Assembly (NCBI RefSeq): GCF_003858395.1
Contig: NZ_QWEV01000005.1
Location: forward strand, 2,976,001 to 3,040,000
Direction: 5' to 3'
DNA length: 64,000 bases
Origin: Acidipila sp. EB88
GTDB lineage: Bacteria; Acidobacteriota; Terriglobia; Terriglobales; Acidobacteriaceae
How positions within the stretch are numbered: the stretch's first letter is position 1; every line of letters starts with the position of its first letter. The notes under the pieces were generated by a model, which was given only the letters and a program-made list of their open reading frames with translations, ran no database searches and was not told the DNA's origin. A program made the position numbers and the translations under genes. Positions 44,556 through 53,001 of the stretch are shown here, one piece after another.

Positions 44556-45464
44556 TTAGGTGCTCTTGATGTTGCCGTTGACGCCGTTCGGGTAGAAACC
44601 GCCCGAGGTGATGCCGGCAGCCGTGTTGGCGTAGGCGATCATCAGCACCTGGGACGTCGAGCGCGCCGTGTTGAGGCCGGTCGTGCCGTTGGTGTTGAAG
44701 ATCGTGGTCGCCGTAGGAGGAACGTCGGCCGAGTCGATCGCGCCCGACGTGACGCCGTTCGCAATGCAGTACTGGCGCAGAGCGCCTTCGTGCTGGCCCT
44801 CTGTGTCGTGGATCACTGCCGCATAGTTCAGGGCAGCAACGTTGGAGACCAGGCCACCGATCGCTCCCTCGTAGGCGCTGACACCTGTCGCTTCCAGTTG
44901 GCGCGCAATCGCCAGGAACTGGGCGTCGGTGGTGATGGCACCCAGCGCGGCAAGATTGAGCGCCGGCATGTCGACCGGAGTCAGGCTGAGTGACTGCATG
45001 GTCGCACGCAGAAACGTCACGTGGGCCAGTTCGTCAGCAGCTAGCTGGTTTGCCAGGTCCTGCACGCCGGGGTCCACGAACGTGACCTGCGCGAGGCTAC
45101 CGGTCACAGCGCCTGGGCTCGTGCCCTGCAGCGCCGCGGGAAGGCCGGTGCCGGTGGTAAGCGTCAGGTAGAACGTCGCCTCGAGGTACTCAAGGTTCAA
45201 GGCGAAGTTTAGGATGTCGGAAACGGTGGGCGCCGTCGTGGTCGTGGGTGGGGTGAGAAGCCCGGTGTTGCTGCCGGTGGAGCAGCCGGTCAGGGCAAGC
45301 GTTCCAGCGGCGCCGGCAGCCAAGCTGGTGGTCGCGAGGAAGTTGCGGCGGCTGATCTGGTTGATCCTGCGTTCCGAAGCAAGGATGTTCATTTCTGTGA
45401 GCAGTGCATCATCTGTGACGTTCTCGCCTGGTTGGAGCAGCGAGCTATTGCGAAACTTCGACAT
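44556..45464 (-). CDS. Tat-exported ferritin-like lipoprotein (Ferritin_2 type)
   Basis: 302 residues from ATG 45464 (GGAGAA a few bases upstream); the open frame beyond it is non-coding. The N-terminal 35 residues precede a twin-arginine signal (RR39-40, SRRNFLATTSLAAGAAGTLALTGC) ending in a lipobox LTGC with Cys61, so a Tat lipoprotein is predicted. The mature part is a four-helix ferritin-like domain: NFALNLEYLEATFY (Glu92/95), DELAH (Glu145, His148), YEG (Glu199) and EGQH (Glu222, His225). This is a complete set of diiron ligands. It resembles PF13668, which includes desiccation-related proteins. The C-terminus SGGFYPNGVNGNIKST is almost the same as in its upstream paralogue. Last gene of a receptor-ferritin-ferritin run. 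Confidence 0.85.
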   Translation of the reverse strand: MSKFRNSSLLQPGENVTDDALLTEMNILASERRINQISRRNFLATTSLAAGAAGTLALTGCSTGSNTGLLTPPTTTTAPTVSDILNFALNLEYLEATFYLTLTTGTGLPAALQGTSPGAVTGSLAQVTFVDPGVQDLANQLAADELAHVTFLRATMQSLSLTPVDMPALNLAALGAITTDAQFLAIARQLEATGVSAYEGAIGGLVSNVAALNYAAVIHDTEGQHEGALRQYCIANGVTSGAIDSADVPPTATTIFNTNGTTGLNTARSTSQVLMIAYANTAAGITSGGFYPNGVNGNIKST

Positions 45465-45543
45465 AGGATTTCTCCGTAAATGGCCAAAAGAAGAGTGCGG
45501 CGGCTCTGCCGTAGCAGAAGCGCAGGGTTGCCAAAGCTGCGCT

Positions 45544-46512
45544 CTAGGTGGAAACGATGTTGCCGAGCACACCGGCAGGGAAGAAGCCGCCCTTGGTCGT
45601 ACCCGCGGGGGGCGTGGTCGTGGCTGGGGTCGACACTCCGTAGGCAACGCCGAGCACCTGCTGCGGGGTGCGCGAAATGCCCACGGCGGGCACTGTCGCA
45701 TTGGTAGGTGTGATCGTGAACAGTGCGGCCGTACCATTCGGCGGCACGTCCTGCGCGTCGATCTGCTTGTCAGGGCCGCCAGCCGAAACAGGCAGGATGC
45801 CAAGGGTTGCGCAGAGATAGTTGACTACGCCCAGGTGCTGTGCTTCCGCTCCCAGGATCTGGCCAGCCGCCATGAGCACGCTGGTGTTGGAGATAAGATC
45901 CGCTGCCGCGCCTGCGTAGGCGCTGTTGCCCAGTGCCGTAAACTGGCGGGCCGCAGCAAAGAACGCGACGTTGGTGGTCACAGCCGGCATGGTGCCGCTT
46001 GCACTGAAGTCGATTGTGGGCTCGGTGATGTAGGTGCCGCCGAGGCTGGTGATCGTCTGCTGCAGTAACGTGATGTGGTGCGCTTCGTCCATGAACAGGG
46101 CCTGCGCTACCGCAAGCTGGTTGCCGGCAAGCGTAACCGCAGGCGGTGCAAGTACGTGGCTGGCTGCCACGGTAGGCGCGTTCGCCGTCACAGTGCCGTT
46201 GGCAACGGACTGCGCAAGGGACGTGCCGTAGCCGCCGTACGAGTAGAACTCGGCTTCCAGGTATTCGAAATTCAGGGCGAAGTTCAGCACGTCCGTGATG
46301 GCCGGCGTGGTGGTCTGCGCCTGCGCGGTGGAGGTGGTGAGGGCACCGGCCGCGGCCATGCCGCTTACCGCTGCGAGGGTGGAAAGAAAGCGACGGCGGT
46401 TCAGGGCCTGCAGGGTCCTGCCGAGGTTCAGGATGCCTTCTTCTGTTGCGAGTTCGTCGCCGGACACCTTGGTGTGCGGAGCGAGAAGCGAGGTAAATAG
46501 CATTTTAGGCAC
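45544..46512 (-). CDS. Tat-exported ferritin-like protein, soluble paralogue
   Basis: 322 residues from GTG 46512, supported by AGGAG 8 nt upstream; TTG 46518 is too close to that site and ATG 46503 too far. A twin-arginine signal (NRRRFLSTLAAVSGMAAAGALTTS) is cleaved near AQA; no lipobox is present, so it should be free in the periplasm. The ferritin-like domain has NFALNFEYLEAEFY (Glu83/86), DEAHH (Glu143, His146) and EAQH (Glu223, His226). However, the third-helix Glu is replaced by Ala200 (SAYAG versus SAYEG in the paralogue), so the diiron site is incomplete. The C-terminal KGGFFPAGVLGNIVST mirrors the neighbour. It lies 79 bp upstream of the lipoprotein gene and 117 bp after the receptor gene. 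Confidence 0.85.
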   Translation of the reverse strand: MPKMLFTSLLAPHTKVSGDELATEEGILNLGRTLQALNRRRFLSTLAAVSGMAAAGALTTSTAQAQTTTPAITDVLNFALNFEYLEAEFYSYGGYGTSLAQSVANGTVTANAPTVAASHVLAPPAVTLAGNQLAVAQALFMDEAHHITLLQQTITSLGGTYITEPTIDFSASGTMPAVTTNVAFFAAARQFTALGNSAYAGAAADLISNTSVLMAAGQILGAEAQHLGVVNYLCATLGILPVSAGGPDKQIDAQDVPPNGTAALFTITPTNATVPAVGISRTPQQVLGVAYGVSTPATTTPPAGTTKGGFFPAGVLGNIVST

Positions 46513-46629
46513 GCTCAAATCTCCTAAGAATCACTCTGTGCGTAGCAGACAAGCGAAGCGGTTCCAGTCTTGCTCGCTTGTCGAAGAATGTCCGCGCGGG
46601 GTACGCGCGGACATCGCCTCGACCAGGCA

Positions 46630-49600
46630 CTAGAAGCTGTACTTCAGTGACATTTCCACGATCCGTCGACCAGTTCGCAGTGGAGCCGAACCGAAGGTGT
46701 TAACCTGCGGCGCGTTGGCGATGGCTGAGGCCACCGGCACCGCATTTGCTGCCGAGGAGGATCCGTTGTTGTAGTTCAGGATCAACGCATTCGGCTGCAC
46801 GGAGGTGGCAAACGTGGTGTTGGCATGATTGATAAAGTTGAACGCGGCAAACCGGAACTGGATGTCCGATCCTTCACGCACAGCAAAGTCCTTGGCCGCA
46901 GTGAGGTCCGTGTCCGTAAAGGCTGGCATGTGGATGTAGGGCATCCGTGTTACGCCCTGCTGACCAATTTGCGGCAGCGAGAAGCAGGCACTGTTGATGT
47001 ACTGCTTCGACTGGGTGTGAATGCCAGGGTCGCAGGTGAGGTTGGGCTGCAGCAGGACGTCTGGTGTTCCCAGGAAGTTGGTAGCGTTCACTCCCAGGGT
47101 TGCCGGCTGTCCGGTTTGGTTCGTCACCGCCAGGTTCCCAGTCAAACCAAAGTCCGGGTTGACCTGCGCGGCAGCATCGCCGCCACTCTGGATGTTGGTA
47201 ATGCCCGTGAGCAGCCAGCCGTTTGCAGCGATGCCAATCAGCTTGCTCTTGACGAGCTTGCCGAAGTCATACGAGTACGTCGCGTTGAAGATGTGGGTGC
47301 GATCGAAGCTCAACGGACCGTAGCTGTCACGGTAGTTGAACGGATCGACCGGCAAACCATTGCCTTCGCCCGACGGACCGCCGCCCTCGACGCCCAGCAC
47401 CTTGGAGAAGGTGTAGTTAACGCCATAGCTCAGCTTGCCCTGCTGCTTGTTCCACTGTGTCTGCAGCGAGTTGTAGTTCGCATAGGCGTTGTGCTGCGAC
47501 ACACTCAGCGTGTGGTAAAGCGGATATGGCCTATACTGGTCGATCTCGTTGGAGCTCAGGTTGGTGACACTGTTGGCGGTGTTGGTGCTGTTCAGCGTGC
47601 CGGTTCCTGGAAGCAGTGGGAGTGTGACACCCGTAACCGGGTTAGGACGGAACAATGCACCGATGGGCAGGGCATTGATGTTGTTCAGCTCGACCGTATT
47701 GCTCGAGCCATTGTTGAACAGGTGCTCCTGCCGGTTGCCAATATAGGCGATCTCGAAGAAGGAGTTGAAGATCGTCTTCTGATCGACGGCCACGTTATAC
47801 GTAAAGACCTGCGGTACCTGGTCATCACCGGCCAACAAGGCGCTTGCGCTGGTGCTCGGCACAAACCCGCTTGCATTGGTGGCAGTCGCGGCCTGCGAAG
47901 CAACGGAGGAAAGCAGAAGGTTATTGGCCGTCGCGGTGCGCTGACCAAGAACCGTCGAGATACCCTGCGTTACGTCATTGTAGGAGTCATGTGCGCGGTA
48001 GATGCCGAACCCGCCGCGGACCACGGTCTGGCCATTGCCGATGGCATCCCACGCAAAGCCGACACGTGGCTCCGTGTATGCCCACTTGGATGGCACACCG
48101 CTGAGCGGCACACTTGGATCGACGGCGTGCCACTCGATACCCGGAAGCAGGGGATTGCTCCTCGACGCATAAGCCGCAGCATTCCACACGGGAATACCTT
48201 GACCATGCGCATCGTTCCAGGGGCCGAGGTGATCAAAGCGCACACCGTAGTCGACAGTGAGGTGCGGCGTGATGCGCCAATGATCCTGCGCATATCCGTC
48301 GATGTTCCAGAAGTACAGATTGGCGATTGCCTGGATGTTGGTCTGGTTATACGACTCCACGCCACCTTCCATGAAGTTGGCCAGGTAGTTTCCGCCGTTG
48401 CCGCTGCCCACCGCGCCGGTATAGTGAACGGTGCCTGCAACCGGATCAGCAATGGTTTCCGGGAAGTAGTAGAGCTGGATAGCGCCGTTGGTGTTCACGA
48501 ATGGGGTGACTTCGTGGTTGGTGTCGAGCTGCCCGAAGACGCCGATGCGGAAGGTGTGCTTGCCAATGGTCCGTGTCAGGTTGTCACCGCCGGTCCGCAC
48601 CCATTTCTTGGCGTAGATGCCGCCATAGGTAGCATCTGGCAGAAGCGATAGGGGCAGGCCATCGTTGCCATAGTCCTGGAACTCAGGAATGACCTTGGAA
48701 CCATTGTTGAACAGGCCGCCGTAGTTGTAAGCGCCATTCAGAGTGGTTGCGCCGAAGTTCTTCGGCACAAAGTTCTGAATCAGCCACGAGCCTGCAACAT
48801 AGAGTTCGTTTGTTGTGGTCGGCGAAATGATGGAGGTGTAGTTGAGCGAGCCGATCTCAGAGTTGATGGTGCTGAGCAAGCCGCCGCCGGGTACGTTTAC
48901 GCCGCCGAGATTGCCACGGGGGGAGTAGTACTCAACCTGTGGAACGCCGTTCTTGCCGGCCTCTTTGCTGTACACCGCGAAGAGTTTGTTCTTGTCGTTG
49001 ATCGCGTAATCGACGCGCCCGCGAGCCTGCCAAAGGTTGTTGTCGATCAGGTTCGTGGTCGTGTAGTTGTAGCCGTTGTTGCTCGTGATGTTTGGCAGCG
49101 GCAGAGTATTTACGAGTGCCGTGGTTGTGGGATCCAACTGGCTTGCAATGTTGCCGCCCGCGAGTGGGCCACCTGCTTTGCCGGTGACTGGAACCGCTTG
49201 CAGGTTGGCGTAGGCAGAGTTGGTGTACTCGTTGCCAAGGTACTGCATGATCTGACCCTGGCTAAAGTCGCCCGTCCGCATGGCAGCGGTGGGTACCAGT
49301 GCACTCAGGATCGCACTGCCAGCGCTGCCATAAGCATAGGCGCTGCGCTGTGCGTAGTCTTCTGCACCCACAAAGAAGGTCAGGCGCTTGTTCTTGTTGA
49401 AGTCCACATGTGGAACGTAGATCGGGCCGCCCAGGGTGAAGCCGGGGTACACCTGACGATCTGGTGGTTTGGCCGTGCCGGTGTAGTTCGCAAGCCAGTC
49501 GGCTGAGTCAATCTGGTTGGTACGGCCATAGGTGTAGAGCGATCCGTGGAAGTGGTCCCCGCCGGACTTACCGACAGCGTTGATGACAATCGGTCCACGT

Positions 49601-50379
49601 GCCTCATCCGCCGTGAAGCTGGCCGTCTGCACCTTGACCTCGGCAACCTGCTCGTAATTGATGTTCTGGATCGCCGAGCCGAAGTTGCCGGGATCGGTGA
49701 TGTCCGTGCCATCCGACAGGAGCGAGGTGCCATTGATATTGTTGCCTGCCCCGGCGTAGCTGCCGAGGGAGCCGGTCACGCTGACCTGCGAGGGGTCATA
49801 GGAGCCATTGAGCTGGCCGTTGCCGCTCTGTCCGGTGATGGCGAAGCCGGGAAGGATCTTCAGGAGTTCGGTAACGTCGCGGCCTTCAACCGAAAGGTGC
49901 GCAATGTCCTGCGCCGAGATCAGCGAGCTCTGCTCGCCGGAGTCGAGCGTGATGGACTGGGTCGCTTCCTGGACGTTGACCTGGGTCGCGTCGGAGCCGG
50001 CAGCCAGCTTGAGCTCGCGCAAGGAGCGCTGGTCGCCTGGATCGAGGTGGATGCCGCCCTGTTTGAGTTGCTGGAAGCCGGCAGACTTTACGTCTACTTC
50101 GTAGTCGCCTACGGGAACCGCAGAAAAGGAGAAATCGCCTGCGCCGTTGCTCTTGCCGAGGCGCTTGTCACCGGAGGCCTGATTGATGAGAGTGACATCC
50201 GCATTTGGAATGACCGCGCCAGAGGCGTCGGTAACGGTGCCGTTCAGGGTTGCCGTGGTGCCCTGCCCAAACAAGGCGCAGGGAGCCAGCAGCAGGGATG
50301 CGGAAAGCATGGCAGTACGTCTCGCCTGGCGCGAGCGTCTGCTTCGTGAATGCAATGAACTTGGCTGTACATAAGCCAT
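46630..50379 (-). CDS. Oar/TonB-type outer-membrane receptor with carboxypeptidase-regulatory-like domain (D)
   Basis: 1249 residues, the longest of the four, from ATG 50379 with AGGAGG 7 nt upstream. A signal peptide ends ALFGQGT (about 40) after an unusually long basic N-terminus (SRSRRSRQARR). The regulatory-like domain is ATLNGTVTDASGAVIPNADV (about 42-125). The plug block has LSVEGRDVTELLKILPGFA and NNINGTSLLSDGTDITDPGNFG. The barrel ends VEMSLKYSF. Two Tat ferritin-like genes follow on the same strand before a terminator, which suggests a single transcript. The ligand could be an iron-bearing or polymer substrate; nothing in the sequence decides it. Confidence 0.88.
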   Translation of the reverse strand: MAYVQPSSLHSRSRRSRQARRTAMLSASLLLAPCALFGQGTTATLNGTVTDASGAVIPNADVTLINQASGDKRLGKSNGAGDFSFSAVPVGDYEVDVKSAGFQQLKQGGIHLDPGDQRSLRELKLAAGSDATQVNVQEATQSITLDSGEQSSLISAQDIAHLSVEGRDVTELLKILPGFAITGQSGNGQLNGSYDPSQVSVTGSLGSYAGAGNNINGTSLLSDGTDITDPGNFGSAIQNINYEQVAEVKVQTASFTADEARGPIVINAVGKSGGDHFHGSLYTYGRTNQIDSADWLANYTGTAKPPDRQVYPGFTLGGPIYVPHVDFNKNKRLTFFVGAEDYAQRSAYAYGSAGSAILSALVPTAAMRTGDFSQGQIMQYLGNEYTNSAYANLQAVPVTGKAGGPLAGGNIASQLDPTTTALVNTLPLPNITSNNGYNYTTTNLIDNNLWQARGRVDYAINDKNKLFAVYSKEAGKNGVPQVEYYSPRGNLGGVNVPGGGLLSTINSEIGSLNYTSIISPTTTNELYVAGSWLIQNFVPKNFGATTLNGAYNYGGLFNNGSKVIPEFQDYGNDGLPLSLLPDATYGGIYAKKWVRTGGDNLTRTIGKHTFRIGVFGQLDTNHEVTPFVNTNGAIQLYYFPETIADPVAGTVHYTGAVGSGNGGNYLANFMEGGVESYNQTNIQAIANLYFWNIDGYAQDHWRITPHLTVDYGVRFDHLGPWNDAHGQGIPVWNAAAYASRSNPLLPGIEWHAVDPSVPLSGVPSKWAYTEPRVGFAWDAIGNGQTVVRGGFGIYRAHDSYNDVTQGISTVLGQRTATANNLLLSSVASQAATATNASGFVPSTSASALLAGDDQVPQVFTYNVAVDQKTIFNSFFEIAYIGNRQEHLFNNGSSNTVELNNINALPIGALFRPNPVTGVTLPLLPGTGTLNSTNTANSVTNLSSNEIDQYRPYPLYHTLSVSQHNAYANYNSLQTQWNKQQGKLSYGVNYTFSKVLGVEGGGPSGEGNGLPVDPFNYRDSYGPLSFDRTHIFNATYSYDFGKLVKSKLIGIAANGWLLTGITNIQSGGDAAAQVNPDFGLTGNLAVTNQTGQPATLGVNATNFLGTPDVLLQPNLTCDPGIHTQSKQYINSACFSLPQIGQQGVTRMPYIHMPAFTDTDLTAAKDFAVREGSDIQFRFAAFNFINHANTTFATSVQPNALILNYNNGSSSAANAVPVASAIANAPQVNTFGSAPLRTGRRIVEMSLKYSF

Positions 50380-50911
50380 GGAGCGGCCTCCTAGGAGTGG
50401 TGATGCTGTGAAACAAGTGGCTGTGGTGTCAGCCGACCGAAGGCGAGAGCGAATGGCTGCGGCATCCTTGGGCGGTGCATCGTGCCTGATCGGGAGACTT
50501 GCCCGTACGCTCCTTCAGCGAGAGCGGCTGCGGGATACGGCAAGCCCTGTGGGGAGGGGTGGGGAAGGTAGGATTACGGCTTCGGAAATACCTCCAAAGA
50601 AATACGCGGCAAAGTTAGCATGCTGATAAATCGATTGGGAAGGTTACCAAAGCACAATTTGTTTGCAATACAACAACGGTGCAGCCCGCGCTCCGTGAGC
50701 GCACGAAGAGCACTGGTGTTGGTTGCAATTTAGGCAAACAAATGGAATCCAGGGGTTACTAGATAGTTATATTAGGTGTTGCCGGCAAGCAGACTGGCCG
50801 CCCTCCGGTGAAGACAGCCAGATGTGTCCCGCTGGGCGATGCTGCTGCCAGTACGTCAACCTGTCTGCATCTGATCGAGAACAGGTTGCAGGGCAGGAGG
50901 GCGCTCGATCC
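50380..50911. other. Divergent intergenic region, AT-richer centre
   Basis: About 530 bp between the minus-strand receptor D and the plus-strand FUSC-like gene. The part at about 50575-50770 is clearly AT-richer than its surroundings, contains long A/T stretches and an inverted repeat (listed), and probably holds both promoters. No open frame in it looks like a gene. Confidence 0.5.
50657..50743. promoter_or_regulatory. Separated inverted repeat, possible operator pair
   Basis: ATTTGTTTGC (50657-50666) and GCAAACAAAT (50734-50743) are perfect 10-bp complements 67 bp apart, both in the AT-rich core of the divergent region. Each half is followed or preceded by TGCAAT. They could be half-sites bound cooperatively by one regulator controlling the receptor-ferritin run. 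Confidence 0.35.
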
Positions 50912-51436
50912 ATGAGACTGGCAGGCAAACAGTTCGCCGCGTGGCTGCGCAGGAAGAACTTCAGCCAGCAGGCCATCGGCGCTTTCAAGGCAGGACTTGC
51001 CGCAACACTCTGTCTATGGCTGGGCGACATCCTCGGGCTGGGGCACAGCTACTGGGCGGCTATCTCGGCCATCGTGGTCATGGGTGCCGACAACGCCGTG
51101 ACGTTCACATCCTGCCGCGACCGCTTGATCGGCACCGCGGTCGGCGCGCTGCTTGGGTGGATCACCTTTTACCATTGGCATGGCCACCTGTGGTTTTACG
51201 GCCTCGCTGTAGGCGTTTGTATCTTCATCTGCAGTGCGCTGCAGTTCGACAAGGCGGGGCGGCTCGCCGCAGTGGCGCTCACGATCGTGGTGCTGGTGCA
51301 CCTGGATGCGGGGCCCGGACAGGCAGCCATCTCGCGCTTTCTGGAAGTGGGGCTGGGTATCGTGGTCGCTCTGGGTGTGACCCTGCTGGTGTTTCCCCCG
51401 AAGGCTGTGGCGACCGTCACAACTCCATCCGCATAG
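50912..51436 (+). CDS. FUSC-family (aromatic acid exporter-like) membrane protein, short form
   Basis: 174 residues from ATG 50912 with AGGAGG 11 nt upstream; the frame extends 63 codons further but overlaps the regulatory region and has no membrane character. Helices: AIGAFKAGLAATLCLWLGDILGL, YWAAISAIVVMGADNAVTFTS, LIGTAVGALLGWITFYHW, WFYGLAVGVCIFICSALQ, LAAVALTIVVLVHL and FLEVGLGIVVALGVTLLVFP. The pattern fits the N-terminal six-helix unit of FUSC/YccS-like exporters. Only the membrane unit is present, without the cytoplasmic domain of full-length members, so it likely works as an oligomer. Substrate unknown. It is followed 50 bp later by an amidohydrolase gene. Confidence 0.75.
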   Translation: MRLAGKQFAAWLRRKNFSQQAIGAFKAGLAATLCLWLGDILGLGHSYWAAISAIVVMGADNAVTFTSCRDRLIGTAVGALLGWITFYHWHGHLWFYGLAVGVCIFICSALQFDKAGRLAAVALTIVVLVHLDAGPGQAAISRFLEVGLGIVVALGVTLLVFPPKAVATVTTPSA

Positions 51437-51486
51437 CCTGGTGCCTGTGAGCTTTGTGTGCGCACGTCCCCATGAGAGGATGCGCC

Positions 51487-52830
51487 ATGCGCCTACTGAC
51501 CCTTGCACTCGCCGCCCTGTTCGTGGGGAACCTGCCCGCCGCATGCCTTGCCCAGTCTGTCTCTCCCAAAGCCATGCAACCTGCGGCACCGCCCAACGCG
51601 TACATCCGCACGGGCAAGATGTTCGACAGCAAAACAGGCACGTACACAGACGGCGCGGTGCTGGTGATTGCGGGCGAACGCATCCAGAGCGTGGAGCCGG
51701 CCGGCTTTGCCATCCCGGCAGGGGCGCGCACGGTAGACCTGCGCGGAAGCTACGTCTTCCCAGGCCTGATCGACTGCCACGTCCACCTGATGCACCGCGC
51801 GGACCAGTACGAGGAGATCAAGTATTTCAAGGAAACGCCGTTCACCGATGCCATCAATGGCGTGGTGAACGCAAAGCGGACCCTCGATGCAGGGTTTACC
51901 ACGGTGCGCGATGTGAGCTCCCCGCCGTTCGCAGCGGTTGACCTGCGGGACAGCATCCGGAGCGGCTTCATTCCCGGACCGCGCATCGTGGCTTCGGGCC
52001 CTGGCATTTCGATCACGGGCGGCCACGGCGATCTGAACGACTTCTCGCCGGAGGTGCGACCCATGCTTTACCCGGCCGATCGCAACTTCCAGATTGCCGA
52101 TGGGGTGGACCAGGTGCAGCAGACCGTGCGCGCACAGGTGAAGTACGGGGTGGATGTGATCAAGATCATGGCCAGCGGCGGGGTGCTCAGCAAGGGCGAC
52201 CAGCCCGGCGCGCCGCAGTACACCCTGGCTGAACTGACGATGGCAGCCGACACGGCGCACCAGGCTGGCCGCAAGATTGCGGCGCATGCGCATGGTGCCC
52301 TGAGCATCAAGTGGGCGATCGAGGCCGGCATCGACTCGGTCGAGCACGCCTCGCTTGCGGATGACGAAGATATCCGCCTCGCCAAAGAGCACGGAACGTT
52401 CTTCGTCATGGATATCTACGACGACGACTACATCCTGAACGAGGCCCCCAAGGTAGGGTTGCCGCAGGAGCAGATTGTGAAGGAGCGCAGCGTTGGACAG
52501 GCGCAGCGCGACACCTTTCGGCGCGCCTGGAAGGCAGGCGTCAAGATGGCTTTCGGCACCGACGCCGGCGTCTACCCGCATGGAGACAATGCGAAGCAGT
52601 TCCACTATATGGTGCAGTACGGCATGACCCCGGCCGAGGCGGTGCAGGCCGCGACCGTGCACGCCGCGGAACTGCTGGGCCGCTCGGCGGACGTGGGCGA
52701 GTTGACCCCGGGGCACTACGCCGACATCATCGCCGTTGCGTCGGACCCGCTGGAGCATGTGGAAGCTCTGGAGCACGTGGCATTTGTGATGAAGGGCGGA
52801 GTCGTGGACAAGGATGAGCGAGCCAGGTAG
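51487..52830 (+). CDS. Secreted metal-dependent amidohydrolase (imidazolonepropionase/Xaa-Pro dipeptidase-like)
   Basis: 447 residues from ATG 51487 with GAGAGGA 6 nt upstream. A signal peptide ends ACLAQS (about 23). The amidohydrolase barrel has all usual metal ligands: HxH in DCHVHL, Lys in IKIMASGGV (likely carboxylated), His in AHAHG and SVEHAS, and Asp in FGTDAGVYPHG. The final beta-sandwich closes with DVGELTPGHYADIIAVASDPLEHVE. This is the pattern of the large exported acidobacterial and xanthomonad group, which hydrolyses cyclic amides or dipeptides. The exact substrate is unknown. It lies between membrane exporters on the same strand. Confidence 0.9.
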   Translation: MRLLTLALAALFVGNLPAACLAQSVSPKAMQPAAPPNAYIRTGKMFDSKTGTYTDGAVLVIAGERIQSVEPAGFAIPAGARTVDLRGSYVFPGLIDCHVHLMHRADQYEEIKYFKETPFTDAINGVVNAKRTLDAGFTTVRDVSSPPFAAVDLRDSIRSGFIPGPRIVASGPGISITGGHGDLNDFSPEVRPMLYPADRNFQIADGVDQVQQTVRAQVKYGVDVIKIMASGGVLSKGDQPGAPQYTLAELTMAADTAHQAGRKIAAHAHGALSIKWAIEAGIDSVEHASLADDEDIRLAKEHGTFFVMDIYDDDYILNEAPKVGLPQEQIVKERSVGQAQRDTFRRAWKAGVKMAFGTDAGVYPHGDNAKQFHYMVQYGMTPAEAVQAATVHAAELLGRSADVGELTPGHYADIIAVASDPLEHVEALEHVAFVMKGGVVDKDERAR

Positions 52831-53001
52831 CAGGGCGCGCCTGGGTCCAGGGGCGCTGTGCTCACCGACAGGCCCCACCGCAAGGCTGTTGCCTGAGCTG
52901 TCGAGCCGGCCGCATCGCCGGCCCGTGCTCGCGGCCAACCAGCCCGCGCTTGCCTGTGACCGTTGCACAGCCTCTCCGATCTTTCAAAAGCAGGAGTCGT
53001 G

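Noticed and set aside
45465..45803. Extension of the lipidated ferritin-like frame upstream of 45464
   Set aside because: It overlaps the neighbouring ferritin-like gene out of frame and lies before a good ribosome-binding site.
46825..48651. 608-codon plus-strand frame inside receptor D
   Set aside because: Antisense to the receptor barrel; composition is that of a shadow frame and it has no domain or start signal.
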